DNA of 64,000 nt. Origin: Dipteris shenzhenensis (taxonomy: Eukaryota > Polypodiophyta > Polypodiopsida > Gleicheniales). Below are positions 38,040 to 49,822 of the stretch, piece by piece. Made by a program: the position numbers and the translations under genes. The notes under the pieces are model-generated. The model saw only the letters and a list, made by a program, of their open reading frames with translations, searched no databases and had not been told where the DNA came from. The stretch is taken from NCBI GenBank assembly GCA_047967505.1, contig CM106539.1; one strand, 5' to 3'. The stretch's first letter is position 1, and every line of letters begins with the position of its first letter.

Positions 38040-40344
38040 TTTGTTAGTTTGCAAGTGACAACGACTTTAGGAAGAATTGGATTGGTGATACTACTGGAGA
38101 TACTTCATGAATCACTTGACATAGGGTGTGTAGTGTTGGAGAGAATAATGGGCTCCCTCATGTTGTAATGCTTTGCGTGCTTTAGCTCTTGTTCTACTAG
38201 AATTGGTCTACTCACGACTGGTTGTCAATGGCAAAAGGATTAGTTTGCATCTAGGCGGCTTGCAGGAGTCTTTTATTACCCGATTAACCATAGTTCATGT
38301 CTAAGAGAACTAAAGGTGCCATAACGGGCTCAAAGCTTCATGCACAGGGTGTAACTATGGCCTTTAGTTGCTTTCTCGGCTCTGGCTTGTCAAAAATGCC
38401 AAGATGCTAGCCACCTGACACGGTATCATTAGGGGAGAACGGACTGAACATACATGTAGGTTTTGGATTGAAACACAATAAGTTTCCTATATGAAAATTC
38501 TACATACAACAATTGGTTACGTGCACTAAAACCATTTAGTATTATGAAGCGTGTGCTGGTGATGCTTATGAGGACATTTTGAGACTATATTTATAACATC
38601 GCAAAGTTAGTTCAACTGAGAACATATGGCTTTGAGATAAAAGAAATAGTGTGCATTGACTTACTTTGTTAATTTGCATATCCCATTAAGTCTAGTTTTG
38701 GGTTGTTTGTGCACTCGAAGATAGTGTGGTGGTGACCATGGACCTGCCTAGCCCTACTGATGCTATTGTGACCTTATGCTGGGGTGATTTTTCTTGCTCT
38801 GACTCTCAAAGATGCTGGGCATGAGTGATAAGAGAACAATTTCTTTATACCCCGGTTCTTTATAAGGGTTCTTGTACCTTGATTGCATGCTATGCAACAT
38901 GTCAGGCTTACTGAGCCTTGGGAGTTCACAACAAGACTCTACAAGTGTGTAGACACAGACATACACTTGCATTATGTAGATAGCCCTTCTCCACCGAGTA
39001 AAACGAGAGTAAAACTTATAGAAATAAAGAAAGGTGAAGTGTAGCTTACCTTGTGTGCTGAGGGCACTTCATGTGCATTCTTGCACATTATTGTAGAAGT
39101 GTCCTCACTTGGTTATTTTTGGGTTTTAGTGAATACACAAGGTTACCTTAACGAAGTGCTATTGCCTAGCTAGTGAGAGGTTGTAATGCTCTTGCTTTCT
39201 CGGGGTCCTTGGGGCTCAGAATAGTCTTGTACTATTTGGCGTTCGGGTTGTATGCCATATGTTCATTTAATTTGGGGACCATGGTCTATCATAATCACAA
39301 GGGCTACAACATTACTCATCATAGTAGCCTACTTTGTTAACCAGCCAGTCTCGAATGGTACCAGCAAGAGAGTGAAATCCACTATGTGCATGGTTTTTAG
39401 ACATGAAATTAAGCAGTTTAAAACTCGACTGAAGCTAAATATAACACTGCTAATTGCATGATGAATTGTGTGTTGTGTGTAGCCTGCAAATGAAAAGGCA
39501 TATTGTAACATATGTCATATGCAATTGTTGGATAATTTAGGTGGAAATTTCACACTTCCAGTTCACATATTTATTCCAAGAGCTCCTAGGCTTGGTTTGG
39601 GATTATGCTTGTGGATTGACATGGATAACGACTGTGTAGGGTTTTGAAGCCTACCTTCCCACTTAAAGCTAATGTTGGCCGCTTTTTTTGGATGGTGGCA
39701 GGTGAGTCCCTATACTTTTCTACAAGGCTTTTTGAAAATGAGGATGATAGCTCTTATGCCAATAGAAAAAGATGACTTTCATGAAGTTTCCTGCCTTGGG
39801 ACAATATATAGATGGATGAAGCATTTTGCTCTTGGTGTATGGCCCTTGGTAGGGCTTTTGTGCCTTATTTTTGGATACTTTTAGGCAACTAATCTAGTCT
39901 TATGATGTTTCTGGTTTTGGAGAACATTATATAGGCATCAGAGAACTAGTGAGCATCTTGAATACACTACCTTTGCCTTTTTTATATATTTTGGATATGG
40001 ACATGTATATATTTGGTGAATAGTGGACTACATGCTGCAGTAGGTAGAAAGAGAAAAACAACATATAAGTTTGAAAGTGTGGTGACCCTATGGAATATAA
40101 TTTGTATTTGCAATTTAATAACTATTTACTCTTGTGGATGAAATGGGAGTCGCGGATTATGGTTTTACCAATTAGGTTTTCCTTGCACTAAAATTGAATG
40201 GGTAATACTTGGTCATGGTGGTGGTTTGCACAAAGAATTGAAATGATTTTTATATATATGCATCTCGGTGAGAGTATGTAATTTAAAATGAGCATAAGAA
40301 ATTGAAGATGAGAGTGATAAGTTTTGTTAATGTAGGTATGGTTA

Positions 40345-40348
<4 letters not shown>
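38040..40348. repeat. 2.3-kb direct repeat, copy 2 (uninterrupted)
   Basis: Contiguous reference copy for the split repeat upstream, in the same orientation at an offset of about 2.9 kb once the insertion is discounted. It contains one GGATGGTGGCAGGTGAGT module at 39,690 and ends directly at a (CA)n tract. Divergence from copy 1 is uneven: the stretch 39,785-39,884 is almost identical to its partner while the left third differs at many sites. Confidence 0.85.

Positions 40349-40375
<27 letters not shown>
40347..40375. repeat. (AC)n microsatellite
   Basis: About 14 AC units at the right end of repeat copy 2; copy 1 has only the short ACAAACAAACAC at the same place. Confidence 0.95.
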
Positions 40376-40379
<4 letters not shown>

Positions 40380-42160
40380 CTTCCTCCATTGATTTTGCTA
40401 CTTGCTCTCATTAGAGCTCCCCTCCTTAATTTCCATAATTTCTTTTCCCTCAAAATCCCTTATTCTCCCTATTCCCCCCTTTTTAAAATAAATTTCCCGA
40501 ATATTTTCTTTTTTCTTATTTTTTCTTATCTCTCTTTGTTTTCCTTAAATGCCTTTTAAATTTTTTCTACCCTGTTCTTTCCTAATTTTCCTTAAAAATC
40601 CCCTAAAACTTTCCCACTTTTTCCTACACCTCCTCCCCGATTTTCCTTTTCTCCTAAGTTTTCTAAATTATTTTTAATTTTTCCAGATTTTTAATCTAAT
40701 TTTCTCATAAAAATTTCTTATGAAAATTTCCCTAAATTTCTCCCTATCTTGTCCTTTTTTTACTCTACTTTTCTTAATTCTTCTCCCCCCCCCCCATCTC
40801 CTTCTAATTTTTTCCTAACCCCCTTTCTTCCCCTACTTTTTCCTATATTTCCCTTACTTTCTATTTCCCCTAATTCTCTTTCGATCCCCCTATTTTCTCT
40901 CCAATGAAACCTATTTACCCTAATTATTCCTTCTTAAATTTTTTCTATTAATTTTCACTATTATTTGCTTTAAACTCTCGCTTTAATTTCCTTAACCTAC
41001 TTAAACTCCTCTCGCTCTATAAAACCTACCAAACCTATCCCAAAACTAATCCCCCCCTTTTTCCCTAGCTAATAAACTCTTCATTTCCCCATGTATGCAG
41101 CCCGCTAATCCCCTTCATTACTTCTCCTCGCTATTTGGCCTATAAACCTCGTAATGCACTCCACTCTACGTACCTAGCAATGTACACCCTTCAACCCTTG
41201 GCTTTCCACCTCAACCCCCTCGATTCTCACGTCTCTCCATTGGTTGACTGTCTGCCTACACCAATTGTACACCTATTTAAACCCCCTTCTTCTACTCTAC
41301 TTCCTCACAGCTACCTACACATGCTCACAGTCTCCCTAAGTCCTTGGAGTCCTTGCTGCCCCCTTTCATCATACCTCTGCCGCTCTGCGCCCTGCTGGCT
41401 GCAACTAACCGCTCCCCCGGACTTTGTGCTTATGAGCTGGTGTGCCTTACTTCTCCTCTAGTCATGGCCCTTTCTTATAATGCCTCCACTCATTGAGCTT
41501 CGAGCTGCCCTTCGATCGATGAACCTACCTCAACTGTCGTGCCACGTTGATCACTTCTTAGCTCTCCATTTACTCCATGGATTTTGAGGTGTCGTATGAC
41601 TCGTATCCCCCTCTCCCTTTATCTTATTACATTATGCTTTGTTATTTCCACTTTACTTCAGCTCTTGTTAAACGTAATCCTTTTTTAACCTTCTTCCACT
41701 TTTTTCGAACCATTTTTAAAGTAAACTTCTCTCATTCAAATAATTTATATACTTCAAATCTTCCTTTTAAAATTCAAAATTGTTTTAGAGTCCTCCTTCT
41801 TAATTCTTATGTCACATTTAATACTCCATATCCTAATTCCCCCCCCCCCCCCCCCTCCAAGTATTTCTACCTAAATATTTTCTCATAACTTGTTTCCCTT
41901 ATCTTCCTCAATATTTAGAATTTCTTATTTTACCTATCTCAAACCTTTAATTTTCTCTTCTTTTCTTAATGCTCTAAACTTTAGATTCTTTTCCACTTTC
42001 ACGTTTATTGCCCCTAGTCTTAAATTCAATTCTCATGTTTGTTTATGACCTCCTTTTTAAACTTTCATTGTTAAAAATACCCTAGTCTTTTCTTAAATTT
42101 AAAAAAAAAAAGCTCCAATTGTTAAATTCCTCCTTCCTTTTTTCCTTTTCTCCCTCCTTT
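40376..42160. other. 1.8-kb pyrimidine-rich block
   Basis: The plus strand is dominated by C and T (long TTTTCC, CCCTA, CTCCC runs; several C homopolymers) with very little G except around 41,330-41,530. Open frames are products of this composition. A second block of the same character lies at 56.6-58.0 kb. No gene recognised. Confidence 0.7.
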
Positions 42161-42369
42161 AAAGCACAATATCAAAATTTGGCTTTATAAGTCTGTAGTG
42201 TGAACAAACTATTTTTATTGTGATCCCGATAACAAGGGAGGGGTGTCTATGACACCTGTCTTCCCAACCAAGTTAAAATATGGTTCTTATCATTTTTCTT
42301 ATTGGATGGTGGTAGGTAGGGAGACTCCCCTCTTCAATAAAAGTGATGCTGCCAATGACTTATCAAAGC
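42161..42369. repeat. Dispersed repeat A, copy 1
   Basis: Aligns with 52450-52657 over its length, including GGCTTTATAAGTCT, ACAAGGGAGGGGTGT, a TATGACACCTG hairpin word (GGTGTCTATGACACC), TTAAAATATGGTTCTTATCA and the TTGGATGGTGG module. Both copies are followed by CA-rich microsatellite DNA. Confidence 0.9.
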
Positions 42370-44147
42370 TTTACTGCTCACATTTTCTCTTTTAGAAAAA
42401 ATTGTTCATCCTTTAATAATGCTACTTCATTTTTTGTGATGTTTATTGCAAGGTTTATCTATTAAACATTTCTCTTTCCTACTCCAAATTTGTCTACTCT
42501 TCACTATGGAAAGGGGTGTTGTAAATGTCTACTACGCACACGCACATGCATGCACACACGCACGCATGCACACACACATTTTTCTCAAAAGAATTTCACA
42601 TGCACACACACACATATGCACACATCTCACTGACTCTAACCCCAAAACTACCACTTTATTGTAAGTTGGATAGATTTTGAAAATCACCATAAAGGTGATT
42701 CTTATAATAAAATAAAATTCTCCCCACTTTTTTTCAATTAGAATACATTAAAATTCTTATATTCCATCACCCACACACACACTCTTCCTTTCGTGTCGAT
42801 AGAGAAGTTATGATCTTTTGGTGATTATTGATTTTTTGCTTTAGAGCATTAGTTTGATGTACACACACACACTTCCATTTTCTACAAAGTTACTGAAAAC
42901 ATTGGGAGGTTGGCACACACATGCAATTTTGGACATTAGGGAATGTTTTTGAATTGGGAGAGATTTTTTCCCCCGCCTTTATTTTCCCCCCACCACATGG
43001 CATACACACACACACACACACACACTTGCTTGCACTGATGTTGTCTACACACTTAGCTCCTAGGCTTTCCCCCCCATCCATCTTTTAGAATATCTAACTT
43101 TTTAATGTTTGGTGCTAATTTGTCGCTTACTTTGGTTGAGTCCACCAACAACCCTAACCCAATATTGGGAGTTAATTGTTTTTAGCACACCTTCCTCTAA
43201 CCTAAGCCCCTAACCCACCACCTTAACCCCTTCTCTAACTTAGCTCCCTAAACTCCCTATGGCTTGTAACCTTTAGCCTAGCTTCTCCCTAACTTTACTA
43301 TTCCTTGACATAACTAACCCCTAGCGCACTTGCTCTAAATGTCACATGCAAGACTACTACGTACTATCAACCCACAATGCCTCTTGTTTTTTTGCCTCTC
43401 TCCCTTGCGTAACGTCCTCTTAGCCCCTCCACAATGTATCATAGATATTCTTGATCTTGATTGCCTTATATAATCTATGTTGGGCAACGGCCCTTCCTTA
43501 TCCCTCACTCTTGTATTGCATCGTCACCTTGCCTCGAGATGGCAACATCAGGCTTACAAGTCGTGCATATGTTTCTCTCCTGGATTTTACGATCGTGATC
43601 TTTTATGGCCAAGCTATTTAAGCATTCTCTTATGGTTGCGGTTTCCTTCTCTTTGATCCTTGTATGTTTGCGCTACGATGGGCTTTCATTACATGGTGTC
43701 TTTGATTTTTCCGCCACAGCTCAATAGCTCCCTTGTGATATCCCTCATTGGGTCCCTTTCCCTCTCTCTTAAGCTATAGAACAAGGTGGCCCTTGGAACC
43801 ATGTGGGACTTCTACTCCTCCCATTCTCCTAAGACTCGCTTCTTTTCTTTTTAATGCATGGTTTCTCTTTCGGTGTAGTCTCAATCTCCCCTTCTACTTA
43901 CAACCAGACACCTTGCATGGTGCCACTTTTGCTTAGCTTTTGGTCACAAGCTATCATTATGCCGTCAGTTGATTGGGTCGCGGATCCATTTTTCCTTCTT
44001 TAGGACCTTTGCTACTGTCTTGTCCACCCTTTCTCATGTTCAATTTATGAGCAGAGATAATACTGGTTCTGTTGTCTCCTTGATCATAGTATTGTGGAAA
44101 AAACGAAAGAATAGAAGGTTTTTGCACCTTATCTCTCATTGGCAACT
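42370..44147. other. Repeat-derived DNA with scattered (CA)n
   Basis: CA-rich tracts at 42,536-42,625, 42,770, 42,860 and 43,004-43,024. Around 43,140-43,320 CCTAAC-like words are frequent but too irregular to be telomeric. No coding region recognised. Confidence 0.5.
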
Positions 44148-44704
44148 GGCTTGCTCTATAACCTATCATAAGTTTTGGATGATAAATCTATGATCAGAAA
44201 GATGGCACATACTCACATGAAAGTGCCATCCTGTCTTATTTGGGCATATATACTCTCATGGTACACTAACATGCACTTTGGCTACATAATTGGGCATATC
44301 TATAGACTTGACTTGAAGCTAGTAATGTGTACTAGCAAATATGCATAGAAACTGTCACTATGCAACTTCTTTTTCTTGCTCAAGGATGAAAACTTGTTAA
44401 AAATAGGATATGAATCCATGGATATGCAGATAAGTTTAATGCTATGTAACTTTTTCTTATTCATGGGGATAATAGAGCTATTATAGAGCATGAGGGGGAT
44501 TTTGTTTGGTTTTGTTTATATTTGGTAGGAATCAAAAGATTACCTATTCATGAGTTAGATTGGTCTAGTGATATATGCCAACATATTGCAATTCTTAGGC
44601 TAATTACTCAGGATACTTGGTATGTCTTAAATGTTCCCTAGAAATCCCCAAATACATGGGAAATTGATGGTTTTGTTTTGCCCTTTGTGGACTATTGATG
44701 GGCA
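44148..44704. repeat. Dispersed repeat B, copy 1
   Basis: Starts GGCTTGCTCTATAACCTATC and ends GGACTATTGATGGGCA; aligns along its whole length with 51746-52325. Short open frames inside are not conserved as proteins. Confidence 0.9.
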
Positions 44705-44810
44705 ATGCTTGCTTACAACACTATGGATCAACAATGCTTGCTTAAAAGACTGTGGATTGGCAATGTCTGCTTTATGGACCATGGTTGATTATTGCTTTTT
44801 AAGACTCCAT
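44690..44810. repeat. Degenerate 31-bp tandem repeat
   Basis: Words of the type CAATGCTTGCTTA and TATGGATCAACAATG recur about four times with drift. It begins where repeat B ends. Confidence 0.7.
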
Positions 44811-46398
44811 TTTAAAGCTTTATTATAGGGTGAGGTCCAAATTCTTCTCTCTATGGACAATACTTGTGAAGGCACATGGCCTTCAATATATGTGGGATGG
44901 TTCAAAAGGGTCTTGTATGCTCACTTTGGAGAAACATATGGCTAATAACTCAAAGTCTGAAGGGTCTCAGGTTGACTCATGGTGATTAATATTGGCTTCT
45001 CACATTGCTTTGCCATTGGTGATGTATTGTCTATATATTGATTTCCTCTACTTAATTATAAATGCTAGTCCTTGATTGATCTAGTACTTGGACACATGGG
45101 AATGATGAATCTCCAAATATATGAATGACTTGATGGTATGCTGAATTTTATTTGAAAATCTTGAAAATGATGCCTCAAACAGGAGTTTTGCCATAGTGTA
45201 CCTCTTGCTAAGGATACATTGGTTTGATTTGATTTGTAAATACATTAGATATTGTGACATCAATAACAAGTGGAGCTCTCCATTGAGGCCTGTAGTCCTA
45301 GAATTAAAGGTTCTTGTTCTAACATGTCTTTTTTGTGGATGGATGTAGGTGAGTGGAGCTCCTTTGATATCTCATGAATTATGGTACAATATTTTCAAAT
45401 ATGATTGATCCTTAGATTTTTATGTGTGAAATGCATTTTGCCATACCTTCACTCAAGAAATCCGTGAGCGACAAGTATAAGATGCTATCCTCTACGCCCA
45501 ATGTCACTTCGATCGAAACCAACGCCTCGAGAATGGTAACGTAGCAACAGTAGCTCAGGTCACCTCAAAATCACTTCCTCCACCCCCATTCGCCACACGG
45601 AGAAAGTCACATACAATGCTCACACCTCATCCGCCACCATGCCGCACCAATAGTTTGAGAAACACCGCCCGCTCGAGCCACCGAAGCAACAAAGTTGCCT
45701 GGATCTAGAAGAAGACATTGCAAACCCCGAAGGTGATGAAGGCAACACCACAAGAACTTGTGTCCTCCCAAGATAAAGCCCCACAAGATCCTGCCAATGA
45801 TCCGGACATGACAGGCCAGCCCCAAGGTATTGAATATGCAATGGTACCATGAGCGGTTCAACTCAACACAAGCATCACCACCACCAGTCGAGACACCCCT
45901 CAGAATCGGAATTCCATCTCACCAATATTTACACAATAACCTCGCCTTGGGAACGACTACTCAATGTCAGAGCCCGCAATAGCAGAGCAGCAAGGTTTGA
46001 CACAAAGGTGCCTCTGGCATCCAAGGTAAAAGACAAGCTGGACATGTGCTCTACATGGCTCCTTACTCGTTGCTATGCAGTAGTACGGCGTCCGCCTCCA
46101 CCGCATTCATCATGATCATCACATCCAGATCTAGGTGAGTCAGTACAGTAGGCATCTCACTTGACCCACCAACAGCACACTAGTCCCTGTCGAGCACATC
46201 GCACGTGCACACATGGTCAGCACTAGGTGACTAGGATCTGCTCTTGCATTGTTTATAAGGGCTCATGTTCTCGCATGCTGACCTCCTTGTCACGTCACCC
46301 AACAAAGGTGCACTCCGCTCCACCCACACTTCACCCAACCCACTCCCCCTTCCTTCTCTTTTTTCTATTTTCTATTTTCCCATAGTCACTACAGCACC
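44811..46398. other. No intact gene; C-rich segment from 45.4 kb
   Basis: At 45,335-45,354 lies a divergent GGATGGATGTAGGTGAGT module. From 45,430 on, composition becomes C/A-rich, matching the decayed gene downstream; the 88-codon frame at 45849-46115 is His/Arg-rich and unrecognised. Confidence 0.4.
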
Positions 46399-46635
46399 GA
46401 TCATCGCTGAAAGGTTCGCCACTGACCGTTGCCGAAAGGTTTGCCACTGATCGTCACTGACCGTCACTGAAAGGTTCGCCCCATTGACCATCAAAGAAAG
46501 GTTCGCCACTGACCGTCGTCGAAAGGTTCACCACTAAATGTCACCGAAAGGTTCGCCATCGACCGTCGCTAAAATGTTCGCCACCGATCGTCGCTAAAAT
46601 GTTCGCCATCGACCGTCGCTGAAAGGTTCGATGTC
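46399..46635. repeat. 25-bp tandem array, about nine copies
   Basis: Consensus GACCGTCGCTGAAAGGTTCG followed by CCACT, with copies such as GATCGTCGCTAAAATGTTCG. One copy has a 10-bp internal duplication. The array lies about 170 bp ahead of a TATA box and the start of a decayed gene. Confidence 0.92.
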
Positions 46636-46807
46636 GACTGACACCATCACGATCCCCATCGGGTTGTCGCTATCCAACACCGCTCCACCCTGTCGCCATT
46701 TGGGTACCACGCCGGTCGTGGCCTACGTCGCTTCACACCGATCGTCGCCATAAATTCAGCATCGACCGTTGCCATACCAGTATCCCACCGGTCGGGGGGA
46801 TAAAAAT

Positions 46808-46820
46808 CTATAAAAGTAGG
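46808..46820 (+). promoter_or_regulatory. TATA box CTATAAAAGTAGG
   Basis: A close match to the plant TATA consensus about 110 bp before the ATG of the decayed gene at 46,931. With the upstream 25-bp array it looks like a compact promoter, perhaps of a retroelement LTR. Confidence 0.55.
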
Positions 46821-46927
46821 CCTATCCTGTCGGATCATCACCATAGTAGTTGCAACCAAACTCTGTCAAAATTTATCCAAAAATCTGATAGTTTCCTGCC
46901 CACTTCCCCACCATCCCTATCAGCAAA

Positions 46928-49183
46928 TTGATGTCCTCTTGTTCTTCCTCATCCATCGATTCCCTTGTCATGCAACTCCCGCTTCTGTTTGCCATGGAGT
47001 TCGAACACGACTTTTTCAAATTCGAGTCATACACCTGGACCTCCACCCTCGCCCTATCCCAGAGGCCACCGGCCCATCAGACTCGTCGAGCACCCCTTCG
47101 GACACAATTCAAATGCCAAACAAAATACCCGCGGAGGCCTTACAAGATGAAGACACCTCCACTAGAGAGGTGACTCAAGAGAAGCCCTAGCCATAGCAGG
47201 CACAACCCCCACGAAAACACGAAAGCACACCCCAATGCCAATCATTGGAGAGTACGAGATCGTGCATTTACAAGTGCACTCACCATTGGGAGAAGCATGG
47301 CTCCAAGATCTAAATGCTTGCGTGGTCCACTCATGCTTCGCATTCGAGGGTCGGGACTACACCCTCCACTACCACACTACAGTAGCATATGCCGCTCTCT
47401 AAGACCCGGTAGTCGTGGAAGCCCTTAACTTTTCAAGCTTGTAGAGAGTAGCAGACTGCTTCCCATGCCACCTGGACATGAAGCTGCTCACAAAGTTCCT
47501 CAAGACATACAACAACACCAAAATTGGTGTCTTGAGAGATGCAATAGGCAACCCCCACCACTACCAAATTAATCAAGGCACGGTGCGGGTAGTATTCAAC
47601 CTGCCAATGGTGGTAGAAAAATATTCCTAGCAAAAGAAGAAACTCGACTCCCTGAAGAAGGTTTGTCCCTATACGACCACCATAAGTGCAGAAGCTGCAT
47701 CCAGTTCAACACCATCTACAAGCCCGAGGTAGAGCACCCAGCAAGAGTCCTACAATGGCTCACACAAGTAAAGCACTCGGATCATCATCAAGCCATTGTG
47801 CCCAATATCTTTCTCAGGATGGCGAACTTCTAAAAGATGAACTGGGCTAACTACTACTACAGCCAGATGTGAGAGGACCTCAGCACCCACGAGGATGTCA
47901 TTGGCAACCCCATGTTATACATGTCGGTGCTCTACTACCTCAAAAATTAGCATCCGCCCATCGGCTTCGGACTTGCCAAGAAATCTGCCATCGATCCCAT
48001 GCCGACAGACACAAACAAGGCCCAAGAGAGCGAGGACAATGCCAAGTGCCACTCTGGTCAACCAAGTGTAACCGGAGCCAAGTTAGCTACTCGACCGGTA
48101 TGAGGAAAGCTAGTTGCATGAATTCATGCAACAAAAACTACACATGCAGCGGCTAGGTCCTCAGGATATGGGCAAATAGGTGCAAGGAGGGTCTATTCTC
48201 ATTGAAGACCTCCAAGGCAAGGACACCATCGAAATCGGCCTCCATCCAGGAGCCGAGACTATGCCAACAACCCCAGCTGCACCCTTTGTCTCAGTCTCCA
48301 CCACCCCTCAGGAGATTGCATCCTTCGCCATAGGCACCTATTCCACACCATGGTCAGGTTTAGTAGAGGCCATACAATTTTGCAGCACACCCCAGTACAG
48401 GGCAATGGGAGGCCATAGTCATATGATGATAGAACAATTGTCACGCGTCAACATCGTGGAAATGAACCTCTTTGAAGTCATGGCACAATTGCCACAAGTC
48501 GCCCGCACAATCTTACAAAGGAGGAAAGAGCAAGCCTCACAACTCTCCTCCAACCTCGTCCAAGCCCAACTCTCGGCACATGAAAGCCACTCGACAACGG
48601 TCACAACTCAACAACAGGCCAGGCCGCACTACATCGAGTAGAAGAGTACCGAGCTAAGGTGGAAGAGCTAGAGCTCACTCTAATGAAAGTCAAAGATGAC
48701 CTTGCCACCACCAACGAATCCCTAGTCTAGACGTTTATGGAATAGGTGGAAAAGGCAGAATCAGCCTTGTGCACATCGCTGGAGCAGCAAGCACAGATAG
48801 AGCAGTGGTATGCCCGCACCCAGGAGACCCACGACAAACAGATCCGCTCCCTATAGGATCTCTTGGAACAAGAGAGGAGCCTCATGATCTCCCTCCAAGA
48901 AGAGATTGAAAGATAGCACACCACTGGCCCACTCAGAGGAGTCAGGGTTGGAAGACCATGAGCAGTAGGAATTCACGATGTACAGGGAGGTGTCTGCATA
49001 GCTAGCCACGTATACACTTGCACCACACACCATCATCGAAATCCTCCAAATGCACTTCGATGCACTCCCCACACAAAACCTCACCTTCTACCTAGACCTT
49101 ACTATTAGATATGCTCAATGCCCCACCCTCCTGGTAACCACCATTAGTGGTCCAAGGTTCTCAAGTTGTAAGTCCCCCATATG
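46928..49183 (+). pseudogene. Decayed ~700-codon gene with TAG-biased stops
   Basis: Function unknown. Following the protein-like frame through a handful of frameshifts (near 47,060, 47,235, 47,665, 48,000-48,060, 48,610, 48,930) gives a continuous product. It has an N-terminal Ser/Thr-rich part, a globular middle (IGEYEIVHL, TVRVVFNLP, MLYMSVLYYL), a segment with VNIVEMNLFEVMAQLPQV, and a C-terminal coiled coil rich in Glu/Gln (EEYRAKVEELELTLMKVKDD; SLMISLQEEIER). I count 18 in-frame stops inside it: 14 TAG, 3 TAA and 1 TGA. Most sit where a Gln or Arg codon would fit the surrounding Gln-rich text. The architecture could be a retroelement gag-like or accessory protein, or a host gene. The copia element begins about 80 bp after its end. 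Confidence 0.5.
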
Positions 49184-49397
49184 AGGAGAAGCCATGTGTG
49201 AGCCCGGGACACTGGATGGATCTTAACTTGCATATGTCAGATGAGGTCTATCAATGAGACTGTTGATGGTAGAAAGGTGATTGTGTGGGAGCCTCTTATT
49301 CTTGCTGGGGCTTGGGGGCTAGCTAGTTGGGGGGTCCTAGGGGGGCTAGCAGCCCCCCTGGTGGGGGTTCAAAATATTCTCTGAATATTCCATGGAC

Positions 49398-49475
49398 GAC
49401 TAGTCGGTTCCACCAACTAGGTCGACTAGTCGGCTTTACCGACTAGGTTGATTGGTCAGTTCCACCGACTATGTT
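49398..49475. repeat. Three 26-bp self-complementary LTR repeats
   Basis: Each unit begins GACTAGTCGG (or a variant) and ends CCGACTAGGT-like, so every unit can pair with itself. They precede the LTR TATA box and could act as enhancer or binding sites. Confidence 0.85.
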
Positions 49476-49496
49476 GATCCGACTACCCGCCCTCAT

Positions 49497-49508
49497 AGCT
49501 ATAAAGAG
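49497..49508 (+). promoter_or_regulatory. LTR TATA box AGCTATAAAGAG
   Basis: TATAAAG in the expected central part of the LTR, about 20 bp after the 26-bp repeats. Confidence 0.55.
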
Positions 49509-49748
49509 GCAACCTCCCTAGTCCATTGTATCAGATCAGTTCAGATCAGATCAGATCTTCTAACTAGTAGCTCTTCACGTAATATCTGTCTAGATTGCCA
49601 TCTAAGCTCCACTGTGGGAGCGCATGGGTGGATGGAGCCATCATCTATACTACATCCGTATTGAAGGAAAATTTTGTTCGTCTTCAGTTTGCTATGTACT
49701 CTTTATTCTTTCTTCAGTTTCTGTTCCGCTACGATGTGTAATTTAACA

Positions 49749-49760
49749 TGGTATCAGAGC
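49749..49760 (+). other. Primer-binding site for initiator tRNA-Met
   Basis: TGGTATCAGAGC is the standard Ty1/copia primer-binding site, complementary to the 3' end of plant initiator tRNA-Met. It abuts the LTR end with no spacer. Confidence 0.93.
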
Positions 49761-49822
49761 CCAGGCGGCTCTAAGTATCGAAGAATAGAAGAGAGACGAG
49801 GGCTTCAACAGCATACAGAGTG

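Larger units (their letters stand above)
49261..49748 (+). repeat. 5' LTR of Ty1/copia element
   Basis: Starts TGTTGATGG and ends ATTTAACA, so it has the TG...CA form with TGTT/AACA inverted ends, and it is followed immediately by a tRNA primer-binding site. Internal features are a 9-bp stem hairpin (AGGGGGGCT, AGC loop), three 26-bp GACTAGTCGG repeats, and a TATA box. The left end is inferred from the inverted ends; no second LTR is in the window because the element is truncated. Confidence 0.72.

Noticed and set aside
36739-39884. Pair of similar 70-codon frames (36739-36951 and 39672-39884) as a small conserved gene
   Set aside because: They sit in duplicated DNA and differ by more replacement than silent changes, so the shared frame follows from DNA identity, not protein conservation.
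43140-43320. CCTAAC-rich stretch as interstitial telomere DNA
   Set aside because: Only isolated AACCCTAACCC-like words with irregular spacing; no tandem CCCTAAA run.
46928-49183. Alternative genetic code (TAG read as Gln)
   Set aside because: The same gene also has several frameshifts, and the neighbouring elements are decayed too; mutation is a simpler explanation.
49749-49760. tRNA-Met gene
   Set aside because: Only the 12-base complement of the tRNA 3' end is present, next to an LTR; it is a primer-binding site.
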